From: Strigamia acuminata
Taxonomy: Eukaryota > Arthropoda > Chilopoda > Geophilomorpha > Linotaeniidae
DNA: 64,000 bases
Direction: 5' to 3'
Assembly (NCBI GenBank): GCA_949358305.1
Contig: OX442322.1
Coordinates: 6,882,001 to 6,946,000 of the forward strand
The translations under genes and the position numbers were made by a program. Below the pieces are notes generated by a model. The model did not search any database. It saw only the letters and a list, made by a program, of their open reading frames with translations, and was not told the origin of the DNA. Below are positions 31,007 to 40,277 of the stretch, piece by piece. Numbering within the stretch: the first letter of the stretch is position 1; every line of letters begins with the position of its first letter.

Positions 31007-32758
31007 TGTGACGATTCTACTTTTGGGCCAATTTATTAGTCCTTTTAAGATAGATAATTCGGTTTATACAAGACGTTGCTAAGTTTAGCAACAACCTAAC
31101 CGAGATAAGCTACGGAAGCCTTTACAAACATGAATATGTGATCGAATAGAAATAACTTACAGTTTTAGTGTGACTTAACATATTTATTACTAAATATTAA
31201 TGATAACAGTAAATGGGTTCTTGACGCGTGTAAACGGGCGGCATCAACTGGTTGAGGATCCGGGCGAAGCCAGAGGGATACGGCTGACTTGCGGCATCGT
31301 CACAAATATCGCTACGGAGACGTATTTGGTCCGCAGCTCGAATATCTAAATATGCGAAGAGTCCTTCGCATTAATCGGAATATTCGGCAGAATATTCCAT
31401 GTTCCAAATGAATAAAAGTAAAGTGATTAAAGTAATATAACAAATGAATTGTTATATAAATAATGATTGGGCGGGGACCGTCACGACAATTGAGAGAACG
31501 TCGCGGGAGTTGTTGAGACTCCATCCGCCAGCACGCCTTACGACGACAAGATCTCGTGATCAGGCGCCGAGTATTTAATTGTGTGCTTTAACTCGCTATC
31601 GGTGGTACCAACCACCAGGTAAACATTTCTATGGACTTACCGGGTCTAAAAGATATTGCCAATACAGGATTACCAATGCCCGAGTAATTTGTTTAACATG
31701 ATATATTTTATATCATTCACGGGTTACTAACCCGGAGGGTACGATGGGGCGGGGACCGTCACGACGGTCGAGAGAACCATCGCGGGAGGTTTTGACACCT
31801 CCATCCGCCAGCATGCCTTACGATGGCGGGATCAGCAGATCGAGCACCGGGTAAAATATTATTTGGCCACTGCCGTTGGATTACCATTATCCAGGTAGTT
31901 GTTTTATCGCAACATCTTTAGATATTACTCACGGGCTACCAACCCGGCGTGTTACCTGTGCATTAAGCCTTTACCGACTTTTAACGAGCGGAAGGACCAA
32001 TCGTAGAAAGACGGGAACCTGCGTGGGCTGTTTACAACAACCATCCTGCAGCGGACTGTGGCCAGTTAGCTGAGGGACCTATTTTCATTTAGCAAGGTCG
32101 TACTGTATACGACCGTTATATTAAGCCACCGTACGAAGTCCTACTGTCCCGTAGAACAGCTGGCTAACGTTACGGGGCCATTTCATGCGAATGCATGTCT
32201 ATTACCGGAGTTAGCCTTCCCGAAATAGCCCTACAACAGCAATAACAAAATAGTAATGAATACTAACTGTGGAGAGCTGAGGTGGCCTGATGTGTCGATA
32301 GAGAATAATGAAATCAAACGATAACAATTCAACTACAGACAATATACAAGTTCAGTTATCAAAAATCAAGCCTTGGGGAAGTGGAAAACTGATGCTTATA
32401 TAGTTCTGTAGAACTACTAGATTGGCGACAGCCAATCAGCGTACGAATCGGCGGATTCGTGGGTCACTAGTCCGGACCTAATATGTGACTATGTCCAGAT
32501 GGGCCCAGTTGGGGTCCGGAAGGGTCCGATTGGTTCCCTTCGACAGGTAAGTAAAGTGGACATTGATTCGATAGAATCAACATCATCAAGTAATTAATAC
32601 TTAATTTATATCGAATAAAATAGTTATATTTTATTCACCGTGTCTAAATAATTATTTATCACACTTTTTAGTTTTTTAACCGAGTTTGAAATACGCGCGT
32701 TGGTTAAACAGCGCCATCTATGGTGAACATTGACAACTATTGATTTGTAATCATCACA
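31007..32758 (-). repeat. Gyp3 3' LTR, 1752 bp
   Basis: Same sequence as 43645-45396 by eye. Contains two diverged copies of an internal unit starting near 31467 and 31745, each with GGGGACCGTCACGAC, a nested hairpin and ATCCGCCAGCA(C/T)GCCTTA. Confidence 0.97.
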
Positions 32759-33500
32759 CATCCCCCGGTGACAAACATAGAGTTTACTAACTCTCGATTG
32801 TCATTCTTAATGGATAAGAATGTTCACCTAATTCTATCGAATTAATCCACTTGGTAAGTATTTTTTATTAACTTAATCATGTTATTTCTTTCAGAAACTT
32901 CGTCACCCGATTAGACTAATCGGCTTCTCTGCACGGCGCAACTCCCGGTTGCTAAGCGACGGAAATGGACTCGTCCGAACATGGATACATGTTCGAGAAA
33001 ATACAAATTTCGATAGAAATTTTATTTCTTCGTCAAATAAACTTATTCATAGCTTATTAATCAACAAGATAATCAATAAAAATAAATTTATGCAAACTTT
33101 ATTTATCGAAAATCTAAACTACTAATTTTTTATTACGATTGTCATAAAAAATTAACGAATTTCAACTTGAAATTCTTCAACGCTTTGATCAAAGCAAAAA
33201 CAAACACAATTTTCACAAATAATTATGAAAAATAAACTAAACAATCACACAGATATTAATATGATTAATTCAAATAAACATCCAAATTGAATTCGAAAAA
33301 CAAAACAAATTAAATTGAATCCAATTTTAAAATTAAACTATACTCGTTCGAGTATTTAATGATTAGTTCAAAATCTTGAAACCAAACAAACACAACACTC
33401 ATGAGAATATTTCGTAATTGCAAAAAACACAACAAAACACTTGGATTATTTTAGTCAAAAATATCCACTCGGAAAAATAACGAATGTTAATTTGTCCCTT
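32759..33500 (-). other. Gyp3 3' untranslated region with purine tract
   Basis: AT-rich spacer after ORF3. Minus-strand CACCGGGGGA (32770-32761) lies beside the LTR and is the likely plus-strand primer tract. No coding frame is evident. Confidence 0.7.
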
Positions 33501-35021
33501 TTAATCCTTCTTTTCGACTTCAGTCGGTTCCTTCATTTCTGGTTTCTCGACTTCGGCAGAAGTCAGGAAATCCGACTCTTCAGTCGCCTCTGTCGAGACG
33601 GCGGAAAACACGGCTTCCTCCGGCGCTTCAATCTCCTCTGGGCTCGGAGGTGGGAACGGCAGATCCTCGAGCAACTCTGCCACGAAATCGACGACGGAAA
33701 GCAGCTCTTCGGCGTCTTCAAACTGAGCGTCGTCCGAAGTCTCGGACTTAGACGCGATAGGAGCGCTCGACACGTCAGTTATGACCGCTGGAGGATCCTC
33801 CACGGGTTTAGACGGTGTTTCTACGGCCTGTTGAAGCTTACGAGCTCGCCCTCGTGCCAAGATATTGGTTCGTTGAACCTTGGCGATTTCTCTTGCTCGG
33901 TCGAGCGTCAGACAGCCTCGTCCACGCGACATCGTTCTGGGTCGAACGAATTCTTCCATGACCTCGCTTCCGGCGCTCTCGACGGCTTGGACAGTTTCAG
34001 TCGAAACTTCGGAGTCCTCGGACGGCGGCGGTGATTGTCGAAGGAGTTCGACTCTTACGCCGGCGTTGGCTTCAGCGCGGGCCCAGGTGAGGAAGCGCGG
34101 GTCGATATAAACCGCTTCGCCACGGCTGTTCAAAAACAATCGGCACTTGGGGCAGTGAGCCCAACATCGCTTCTCGTTAGGCTTAATGCCTTTCACCACG
34201 TGGGGCTGAACCTCCTTGCGCCACGGCTCCGAACGCGGGCGCGTTTTCCTTCCACGGCAGTTTGGACAACGCATAAGCGAAGAACCTGCGGATGCACCGC
34301 AGCACCACCCACAGCCGACGCAAAATGGGCATATCGTCTCCGTGGCTTGGTCCGTCACGATGTTATCGTGAGGTATTCCGGCTGCCATGTCTCGTTCGCA
34401 CTGCTCCTTGCGCAGGCGGGCCTTCTCATCCTTCTTTTTCGCTTTATTGGCCGCTCTGTACTCGCGGTTGCGAGAAACAGGCTCCGAATAACGCAGAGCG
34501 CCCGGTGGCGGCTCGTTCCATCCATATTCTGATGCAGAAGACTCAGCACCAGCAGGAAGATGCGTAACCGACACTGATTGTCCCGTCACAGTCGGTGCAG
34601 TCGCATTCGACGTGTTGGCGACGGTGGGCGCCACGCTTGCAGTTGGCGGCCGAAATTCTGGCGAATGCGGGGCCAACGGGACGTTGATAACGTTCGCGGG
34701 CGGATACGCCACCTGGGCCAACGGGGCCATTTGCGCCGACTCATAAACGGTTGGCTGAGCAGAAGTGGACGGGGCCTGCATCATCGCATTCAAATCGAGC
34801 GGAAATCCGTCTGGATGGACACTGAGCCAATTTAGCGTCGCGAGTTGCAGCGGCGTCAGGGCGTACATCGAGGCGGGCGCCGTCGGTATCGGTTGGGCCC
34901 TCATGTAAGCACGTTCCGCTGAACGGCGTTGCTCGTCACTAGACGAGGTGGACGAGCTGGACGAGCTTTCATGACGGTGTCGTCGATGACTCCGTTTTGA
35001 GCGGTGTTTACCACCTCCCAT
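33501..35021 (-). CDS. Gyp3 ORF3, cysteine-rich basic protein of unknown function
   Basis: A 506-residue frame starts at ATG 35021-35019, immediately after a splice-acceptor-like TTTATTTGCGTCTGCAG. The N terminus is basic then Ser-rich (residues 4-30). Residues 35-190 are Ala/Pro/Thr-rich. A Lys/Arg/Glu segment precedes a cysteine cluster near 229-260 of the form CxxCxxCxxCC then CxxC, recalling DnaJ-type or zinc-ribbon folds, and a further CxxxCxxC follows near 283-290. Residues 360-420 are Arg-rich and the C terminus is strongly acidic. There is no signal peptide or transmembrane segment, so despite its env position it does not look like an envelope protein. Nucleic-acid binding is my inference; I do not recognise the family. 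Confidence 0.8.
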   Translation of the reverse strand: MGGGKHRSKRSHRRHRHESSSSSSTSSSDEQRRSAERAYMRAQPIPTAPASMYALTPLQLATLNWLSVHPDGFPLDLNAMMQAPSTSAQPTVYESAQMAPLAQVAYPPANVINVPLAPHSPEFRPPTASVAPTVANTSNATAPTVTGQSVSVTHLPAGAESSASEYGWNEPPPGALRYSEPVSRNREYRAANKAKKKDEKARLRKEQCERDMAAGIPHDNIVTDQATETICPFCVGCGWCCGASAGSSLMRCPNCRGRKTRPRSEPWRKEVQPHVVKGIKPNEKRCWAHCPKCRLFLNSRGEAVYIDPRFLTWARAEANAGVRVELLRQSPPPSEDSEVSTETVQAVESAGSEVMEEFVRPRTMSRGRGCLTLDRAREIAKVQRTNILARGRARKLQQAVETPSKPVEDPPAVITDVSSAPIASKSETSDDAQFEDAEELLSVVDFVAELLEDLPFPPPSPEEIEAPEEAVFSAVSTEATEESDFLTSAEVEKPEMKEPTEVEKKD

Positions 35022-36071
35022 CTGCAGACGCAAATAAATTATTTTATTAAAAATAATTCCACTCTAAATAATCATTCCTTGAGTCCAAAGAATTAAAACG
35101 TATTGTTCGCAACGAAAAATACACAGCTCGAGTTATTTATAACCCTTAACACGTGACACTAATGAGTCACATTCCCCTTGTGTTTATGACACGAGAATGG
35201 ACTCGCCTGACAGCGATTTTTCATCGAAAATCGCAACTTGTTGAATTTTCAAAAGAAAAATCCCCTTAGTTTCTTTAAACTATTTAATCCAACTTCCGAG
35301 TATCAAAGATAACTTTTCGTATTAATTAATTAACACTTAGTCTAATGAATATCTCAAATCGAAAATTCACCGCTAAATAATTTATGCAAGCCTCGACCGC
35401 GACTTGATTTAAATAATTAGTGCCCACGTACTTAAACTTAATAAATAATTATTAAATTTAACCCAACTATTCGACTGAATAGCTAAACTTCCAGAGTGAT
35501 TTAATGCCGATTCACGCTTATAATACACGTGAATTTTTTAACTTTTATCGGGACGCCGATATTTTCAATTGTTGCGAACAATTTTTTCAATTCTTTGGTC
35601 AAAGAATATATTTGAAAACTACTTACTGTTGAAGCTTGTTTTCCTTGCTGAAGTCGCTAATTGAATTAGCGTGGAAATCTCGAGTCGAAAAATGAAGACG
35701 GGTCGAAGGGACGAAGTCACTAGTATCCGTGTTTTTTACGAAGTGTTTGTGTGCAATGAACCCTGGGAATTTTATTCCCTATTAATTGTCGGGTTCGAGG
35801 TTTAATCACACCTCGTAAGTCTCGTACCTTCGTAATTACGCGAGATTATCACTTTTCAAAGTAATTCTCTGTATTTTAATTAAAATACATATAAATCTGA
35901 CCACATAATAAAATATTCTATCGAATATTTTGACTTATCGCAACAAATTCATATTTTAATACAAATTTCGATAAATATCGTAATATCTTGTCCCCCGGTG
36001 TTGAGATTATAAATCACTACACCTGTCTGACATGTAAATAATTACAGTCTTCAAGTTTTGAATAAAACTTA
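35022..36071 (-). other. Gyp3 spacer between pol and ORF3, with second purine tract
   Basis: About 1 kb, AT-rich, no coding frame. A second exact copy of CACCGGGGGA lies at 36000-35991, about 70 bases after the pol stop. The spacer ends in a good 3' splice-site-like sequence at 35038-35022. Confidence 0.65.
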
Positions 36072-39000
36072 TCAATTCCAACAGAACTTTGAGGCTTTTC
36101 CTCGTTGTTGGTATGGTTTTTTAAATACTACAGTGATGTTTCGCACGAAATTTTCATCTGCATATTTAGGATTTGGTTTTCGTTCTCGTCGTGGACGAGT
36201 GCTAGTTCGTGGAACTATCGGTTGGGGTTTGCGGGGTTTTCGAGGCGGTTTCTTTGGAACTTCGCCTCTTTTTAACGCCGCTTTCCTTTCCATAGCAGTT
36301 AATCGTTGTCTATGTCTATGTTTAGACTTAATGGGCGCAGATTTGTCAATTTGCACCGAAGTTGAGTCGGATAATTCCATTGGAATTTCTGAAGAAGTTT
36401 CAGGAATTAATTCCATTTCTTCAGCATCCGGAAGTTGATTACTTTCGTCCATCCATTTAGGATTTTCTTGAGGCGAGTAGGAGGCGGACTTTTGTCCTAC
36501 TTTCCAAGTCTCAATCGGGTACGACGGAGTATAGGGGTACAACGCTTTAATATTCACTGATTTTTCAATTGAACCATCAGCTAATTTGCGTAATTTATAC
36601 GCTCCGCCAGGAAGTACTTTAGTAATTTCCCACGGACCATCTCTCTTCTCGGCAAATCCAGCGGAGATATTTTTATCTGCGCACGAGAGAATGTGAGTTT
36701 GTTTCCAAACTAAATCTCCAACTTCGAACTCCGTAATTACGAACTTTTGTTCGTGTATTTTTCTATGTCGTTCAAAATTCAATTGAATTCTGCGATGCAT
36801 CTCTTGATGCGATCTGCGTAATATATCTAATAATACTCTGACATATTTTTCTGGATTTTCTTTGTCAAATGGATTGGCATGTTTAATAATCCTTGGGTCG
36901 AAAGGTAATGTTACGATTCGTCCGGTGTTCAGTAACATCGGGCTTGAGCCCGTTGCTGCCGAAACATTATTTCGCATTGCGAATGCAAATTCGTCTAAAT
37001 AACGCGGCCATTGCGTGTGCACATCTGTGTACAGGGCCAGCATCGTCTTTATATCTCTATTGGCTCGCTCTGTCGGGTTCGCCTGAGCATGATACGTGCT
37101 CGTATGAGACGGGCGAATGTTGTACATTTCGCAATACTCATTGTAAATATCGGAAACAAATTGTTTTCCGTTATCGCTCACAATCTTTTTGGGGTGTCCC
37201 CATCTGTTTGTAACAGATCTTAATTCTTGAACGCAGTTAGCGCTCGTGGCTTTTGTCAAAGCCTTAATTTCAACGAACTTGGTACAATTGTCAATAATGA
37301 CAAAAATATACTGGTTTTGGGACCTTCCCGCGGGTTTTGGGCCCATCAAGTCCATATTAATACATTCCCAAGGATTGGTCATGTTGTGTGGCGTGTAAGG
37401 AGCTGCGTGCCTTTTCTGTTGAATAGGCTTGTACTGAGCACAGTGCGTGCAGCTTTTGACGTAGTTCCTGACACTTCTACTCATACCAGGCCAGAAATAT
37501 ATTAAACGCGTTTTCTCAAGCGTCTTACTCATCCCAGCGTGACCGCTTAGGGGGTGGCCATGACAAGCGAAGAGTACTCGCTTTACAAGTGCACTGGGTA
37601 CAACGGCTTTAAAGCCATTTCCCGAATCGTTTAATTCCTCTTCGAATGAAGGGTTAAAATAGATGATCATTTGATCACCATCAACTTCTTTTTTGTCTAA
37701 ACAATAATTTTTGACTTTGTTTTTCCATTCTTTTATTTCAGATTGTGGTATCCCAACAACCTTGTTATTCAATAAATATTCTCGAATGCGTTTGCATTCA
37801 TTATCTAGTAATTGAGCATTTATTATTTCTCTCCTTGTAGGAGGGACTTCTTTAAGTACTTCAGTCAACGCACTGTACAAGGTTTCTTGTACTTCCTCCC
37901 CCTCCTTTTCTTCAGAACATTCGTTAGAATTTTCAGAAAAATAGGAACGCACACTAGCCAAATATTCTCGTTTTTCTGGGGCACGATTTAATGAAACAGA
38001 AGGATTTCCGTCCCACTCAGGCCAGTATTGTTTAATTTCGACAGGTTCCACATGATCTCGAAGAGGAATGTCTTCCTCTGTTAGTGGGGCTCTAGAAAGT
38101 GCATCTGCAACTTGGTTAGCAGCACCTTTTCGAAAAACAATTTTAAAATTTCCACATTGGATTCTTAAGGCCCATCGGCCAAATTTCCCAGATGGTTCAG
38201 GCGTTCGCATCAACCATTTCAGTGCTTCTGCATCTGACTCTAAAGTGAATGTACCATATTCGAGATATGGTTTAAATCGATCAATAGCCCACACAACTGC
38301 GAGACATTCGAGTTCCGGCGTTGTATAACGCTTCTCCGCTCCACGTAAAACTCTGCTTGCATAAGCTACAGGTTTGGGTACAGAAATGTTTTTCTGCTTC
38401 TTTTCATCGAATATATCGACGTCTTGGCAAAGGACAGCTCCTAAGCCTTCATGTGAAGCGTCAGTCATGACAACAAATGGTAAAGTCATATCTGGTTTGT
38501 GTAGACAATTGTCACCACAAAGTAGCTCTTTAATTTTATTAAAAGCTTCTGTCTGCTCATCTCCCCATTCAAATGGAGTTTTCTCATTCATCATACGTGT
38601 GTATGGTGCGGCAATAGTTCCGTGATTTGGAACAAACTTCCTGAAGAAGTTAGTCATGCCGTGAAAGCGCTGAATGTCTTTAGCACACGTGGGGGTGGGA
38701 AATTTCATAATCGCCGATATTTTATCGGGATCACCGAAGAGACCTTCGGGTTTAATCCAGTGGCCCAAGAATTTTAATTCTGTACGCCCAAAACGAGATT
38801 TCGCTTTATTTATTGTCATGTTGGCTTGGTTAAGCCTTTCTAGAACATCTCGAACGTGTTTGAGATGATCATCCCAATTATCTGAATACACAATTACGTC
38901 ATCCAAATAAACTAACGCGTAGTCTTGCAAAGCTGAGCCTAAAATGCCTTCCATCAGACGCTGGAAAGTACAAGGCGCATTGCAAAGGCCAAACGGCATT

Positions 39001-40232
39001 CGCACAAACTGATATGGACCATTTGGCGTGTAAAATGCCGTCTTTGGTCGATCTTCTTTACACATCTCGACTTGGTAGTAACCTTTGACAAGGTCAATTG
39101 ACGTAAAATACCTAGCAGGACCAGTATTATGCAATAAAAGGTCAATACTTGGCATTTGTATTACTTCGACTTCGGTGATGGCATTTAGCCACCGGTAGTC
39201 AATGCACATCCTATACGAGCCGTCAGGCTTCGCAACAATGACGGGATGACTTATGAAGGGCCCTTTGGCCTTTTCAATGAGTCCATCCTGTTCCAATTCT
39301 GCAGCTAGTTTGGTCATAATGGCTCTCTTGGCCGGGTTATACATTCTATACTGCATTTTGGGCAATGAATGCCCTTCTTTGAACTTAATACGATGCTGGG
39401 TCACGTTAGTGCACCCAACTTGATCACGAAATACATTCGGTATCGATTTAACCACTTCGCGAAGTGCTAATCTTTGCTCCGGAGTGCAGTCGCTCTCCTC
39501 AACTAATTTTTTATCCCAAGTCAACACAGGAGTGTCTGTTAACTCAATTGAGTTGAGAATGGACGACAGTCCTAAATAATCGAAAGTAATTCGATTTAAC
39601 GGGGCGAGGGCCAAATTGGCTTCTTCCGACTCATAAGGGGCGGACCAATTAGGTTTATCTGCACAAGAGAACTCTTGTAAATGTGGATGCGGACTAATTT
39701 TCTGTCTGCGCATGAAATTGTGACCAAGTATCAAGCCACAAACTCGTTTTGCTAAAACGATGAAATTCATTGGTGTAAATTCATCAGCCCATTGCACGCA
39801 CAAAGTTATTTGTCCGACAGGCTTGTGTGCTACGCCTACAGCGTTAACCAACATATTTCTAGGGGCTTCTTGCAAAAATTCTGGCAAAGCCTGAGTTTCA
39901 GACAAGAGTTGTTCCCCAATGTAACATTGAGATGCTCCTGTATCCATGAGCGCGTTGTAGGTGAGCCCACCAATTGTGATCTTCATTCGAGGATCATCTT
40001 TATTATTACCCAAAGTAATATTGTGCAAATTATTACCACCTATGACTCTGTTGAGTCGGCGGAGTCTACAGAATTTCTTCGTGTAGCACTTGTGTGGAAA
40101 CAATGTCAGATTTTTTAATTGTTCTGTCATTTCTTGCAGATTTTCCTCTACTCCGCCACTATGACTAGTGGCTACTTCAAGACAAGTTGTGTCTACATCC
40201 ATAAACAAAGATTCCGACGTAGCATTAGCCAC
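36072..40232 (-). CDS. pol: Gyp3 pol polyprotein: protease, RT, RNase H, integrase
   Basis: A frame of 1386 residues in the -1 frame relative to gag and open back to the slippery site at 40277-40271, so it is probably made as Gag-Pol; its first listed codon is not a strong start. Protease MDTGASQ lies near residue 95, RT YLDDVIVYS near 442, RNase H TDASHEG near 590. The integrase zinc domain (HGHPLSGH...CTHC) is near 886-930, and catalytic D (NMDLMGP), D (SDNGKQF) and E (NPTERAN) lie near 957, 1019 and 1050. The C-terminal tail of about 130 residues is Lys/Arg/Pro-rich. No stop or frameshift. Confidence 0.95.
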   Translation of the reverse strand: MANATSESLFMDVDTTCLEVATSHSGGVEENLQEMTEQLKNLTLFPHKCYTKKFCRLRRLNRVIGGNNLHNITLGNNKDDPRMKITIGGLTYNALMDTGASQCYIGEQLLSETQALPEFLQEAPRNMLVNAVGVAHKPVGQITLCVQWADEFTPMNFIVLAKRVCGLILGHNFMRRQKISPHPHLQEFSCADKPNWSAPYESEEANLALAPLNRITFDYLGLSSILNSIELTDTPVLTWDKKLVEESDCTPEQRLALREVVKSIPNVFRDQVGCTNVTQHRIKFKEGHSLPKMQYRMYNPAKRAIMTKLAAELEQDGLIEKAKGPFISHPVIVAKPDGSYRMCIDYRWLNAITEVEVIQMPSIDLLLHNTGPARYFTSIDLVKGYYQVEMCKEDRPKTAFYTPNGPYQFVRMPFGLCNAPCTFQRLMEGILGSALQDYALVYLDDVIVYSDNWDDHLKHVRDVLERLNQANMTINKAKSRFGRTELKFLGHWIKPEGLFGDPDKISAIMKFPTPTCAKDIQRFHGMTNFFRKFVPNHGTIAAPYTRMMNEKTPFEWGDEQTEAFNKIKELLCGDNCLHKPDMTLPFVVMTDASHEGLGAVLCQDVDIFDEKKQKNISVPKPVAYASRVLRGAEKRYTTPELECLAVVWAIDRFKPYLEYGTFTLESDAEALKWLMRTPEPSGKFGRWALRIQCGNFKIVFRKGAANQVADALSRAPLTEEDIPLRDHVEPVEIKQYWPEWDGNPSVSLNRAPEKREYLASVRSYFSENSNECSEEKEGEEVQETLYSALTEVLKEVPPTRREIINAQLLDNECKRIREYLLNNKVVGIPQSEIKEWKNKVKNYCLDKKEVDGDQMIIYFNPSFEEELNDSGNGFKAVVPSALVKRVLFACHGHPLSGHAGMSKTLEKTRLIYFWPGMSRSVRNYVKSCTHCAQYKPIQQKRHAAPYTPHNMTNPWECINMDLMGPKPAGRSQNQYIFVIIDNCTKFVEIKALTKATSANCVQELRSVTNRWGHPKKIVSDNGKQFVSDIYNEYCEMYNIRPSHTSTYHAQANPTERANRDIKTMLALYTDVHTQWPRYLDEFAFAMRNNVSAATGSSPMLLNTGRIVTLPFDPRIIKHANPFDKENPEKYVRVLLDILRRSHQEMHRRIQLNFERHRKIHEQKFVITEFEVGDLVWKQTHILSCADKNISAGFAEKRDGPWEITKVLPGGAYKLRKLADGSIEKSVNIKALYPYTPSYPIETWKVGQKSASYSPQENPKWMDESNQLPDAEEMELIPETSSEIPMELSDSTSVQIDKSAPIKSKHRHRQRLTAMERKAALKRGEVPKKPPRKPRKPQPIVPRTSTRPRRERKPNPKYADENFVRNITVVFKKPYQQRGKASKFCWN

Positions 40233-40236
40233 TTCT

Positions 40237-40277
40237 GGGGAATGGAATAAACCTTCGTCCCCCGGATCTAGTTTTTT
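40237..40277 (-). promoter_or_regulatory. Gyp3 gag-pol -1 ribosomal frameshift signal
   Basis: Gag ends TCA AAA AAC TAG on the minus strand, so the heptamer A AAA AAC (40277-40271) directly precedes the stop. Eight or so bases further, GGGGA (40262-40258) can pair with TCCCC (40241-40237) across a 16-base loop. The stem is weaker than in Gyp1. The frame entered after a -1 slip is the pol frame. Confidence 0.8.

Noticed and set aside
31467-31960. Hammerhead ribozyme in the Gyp3 LTR
   Set aside because: The structured unit lacks a CTGATGA core on either strand; I could not fit another known ribozyme.
33501-35021. Gyp3 ORF3 as an envelope gene
   Set aside because: No signal peptide or membrane segment; cysteines are in CxxC pairs as in zinc-binding proteins.
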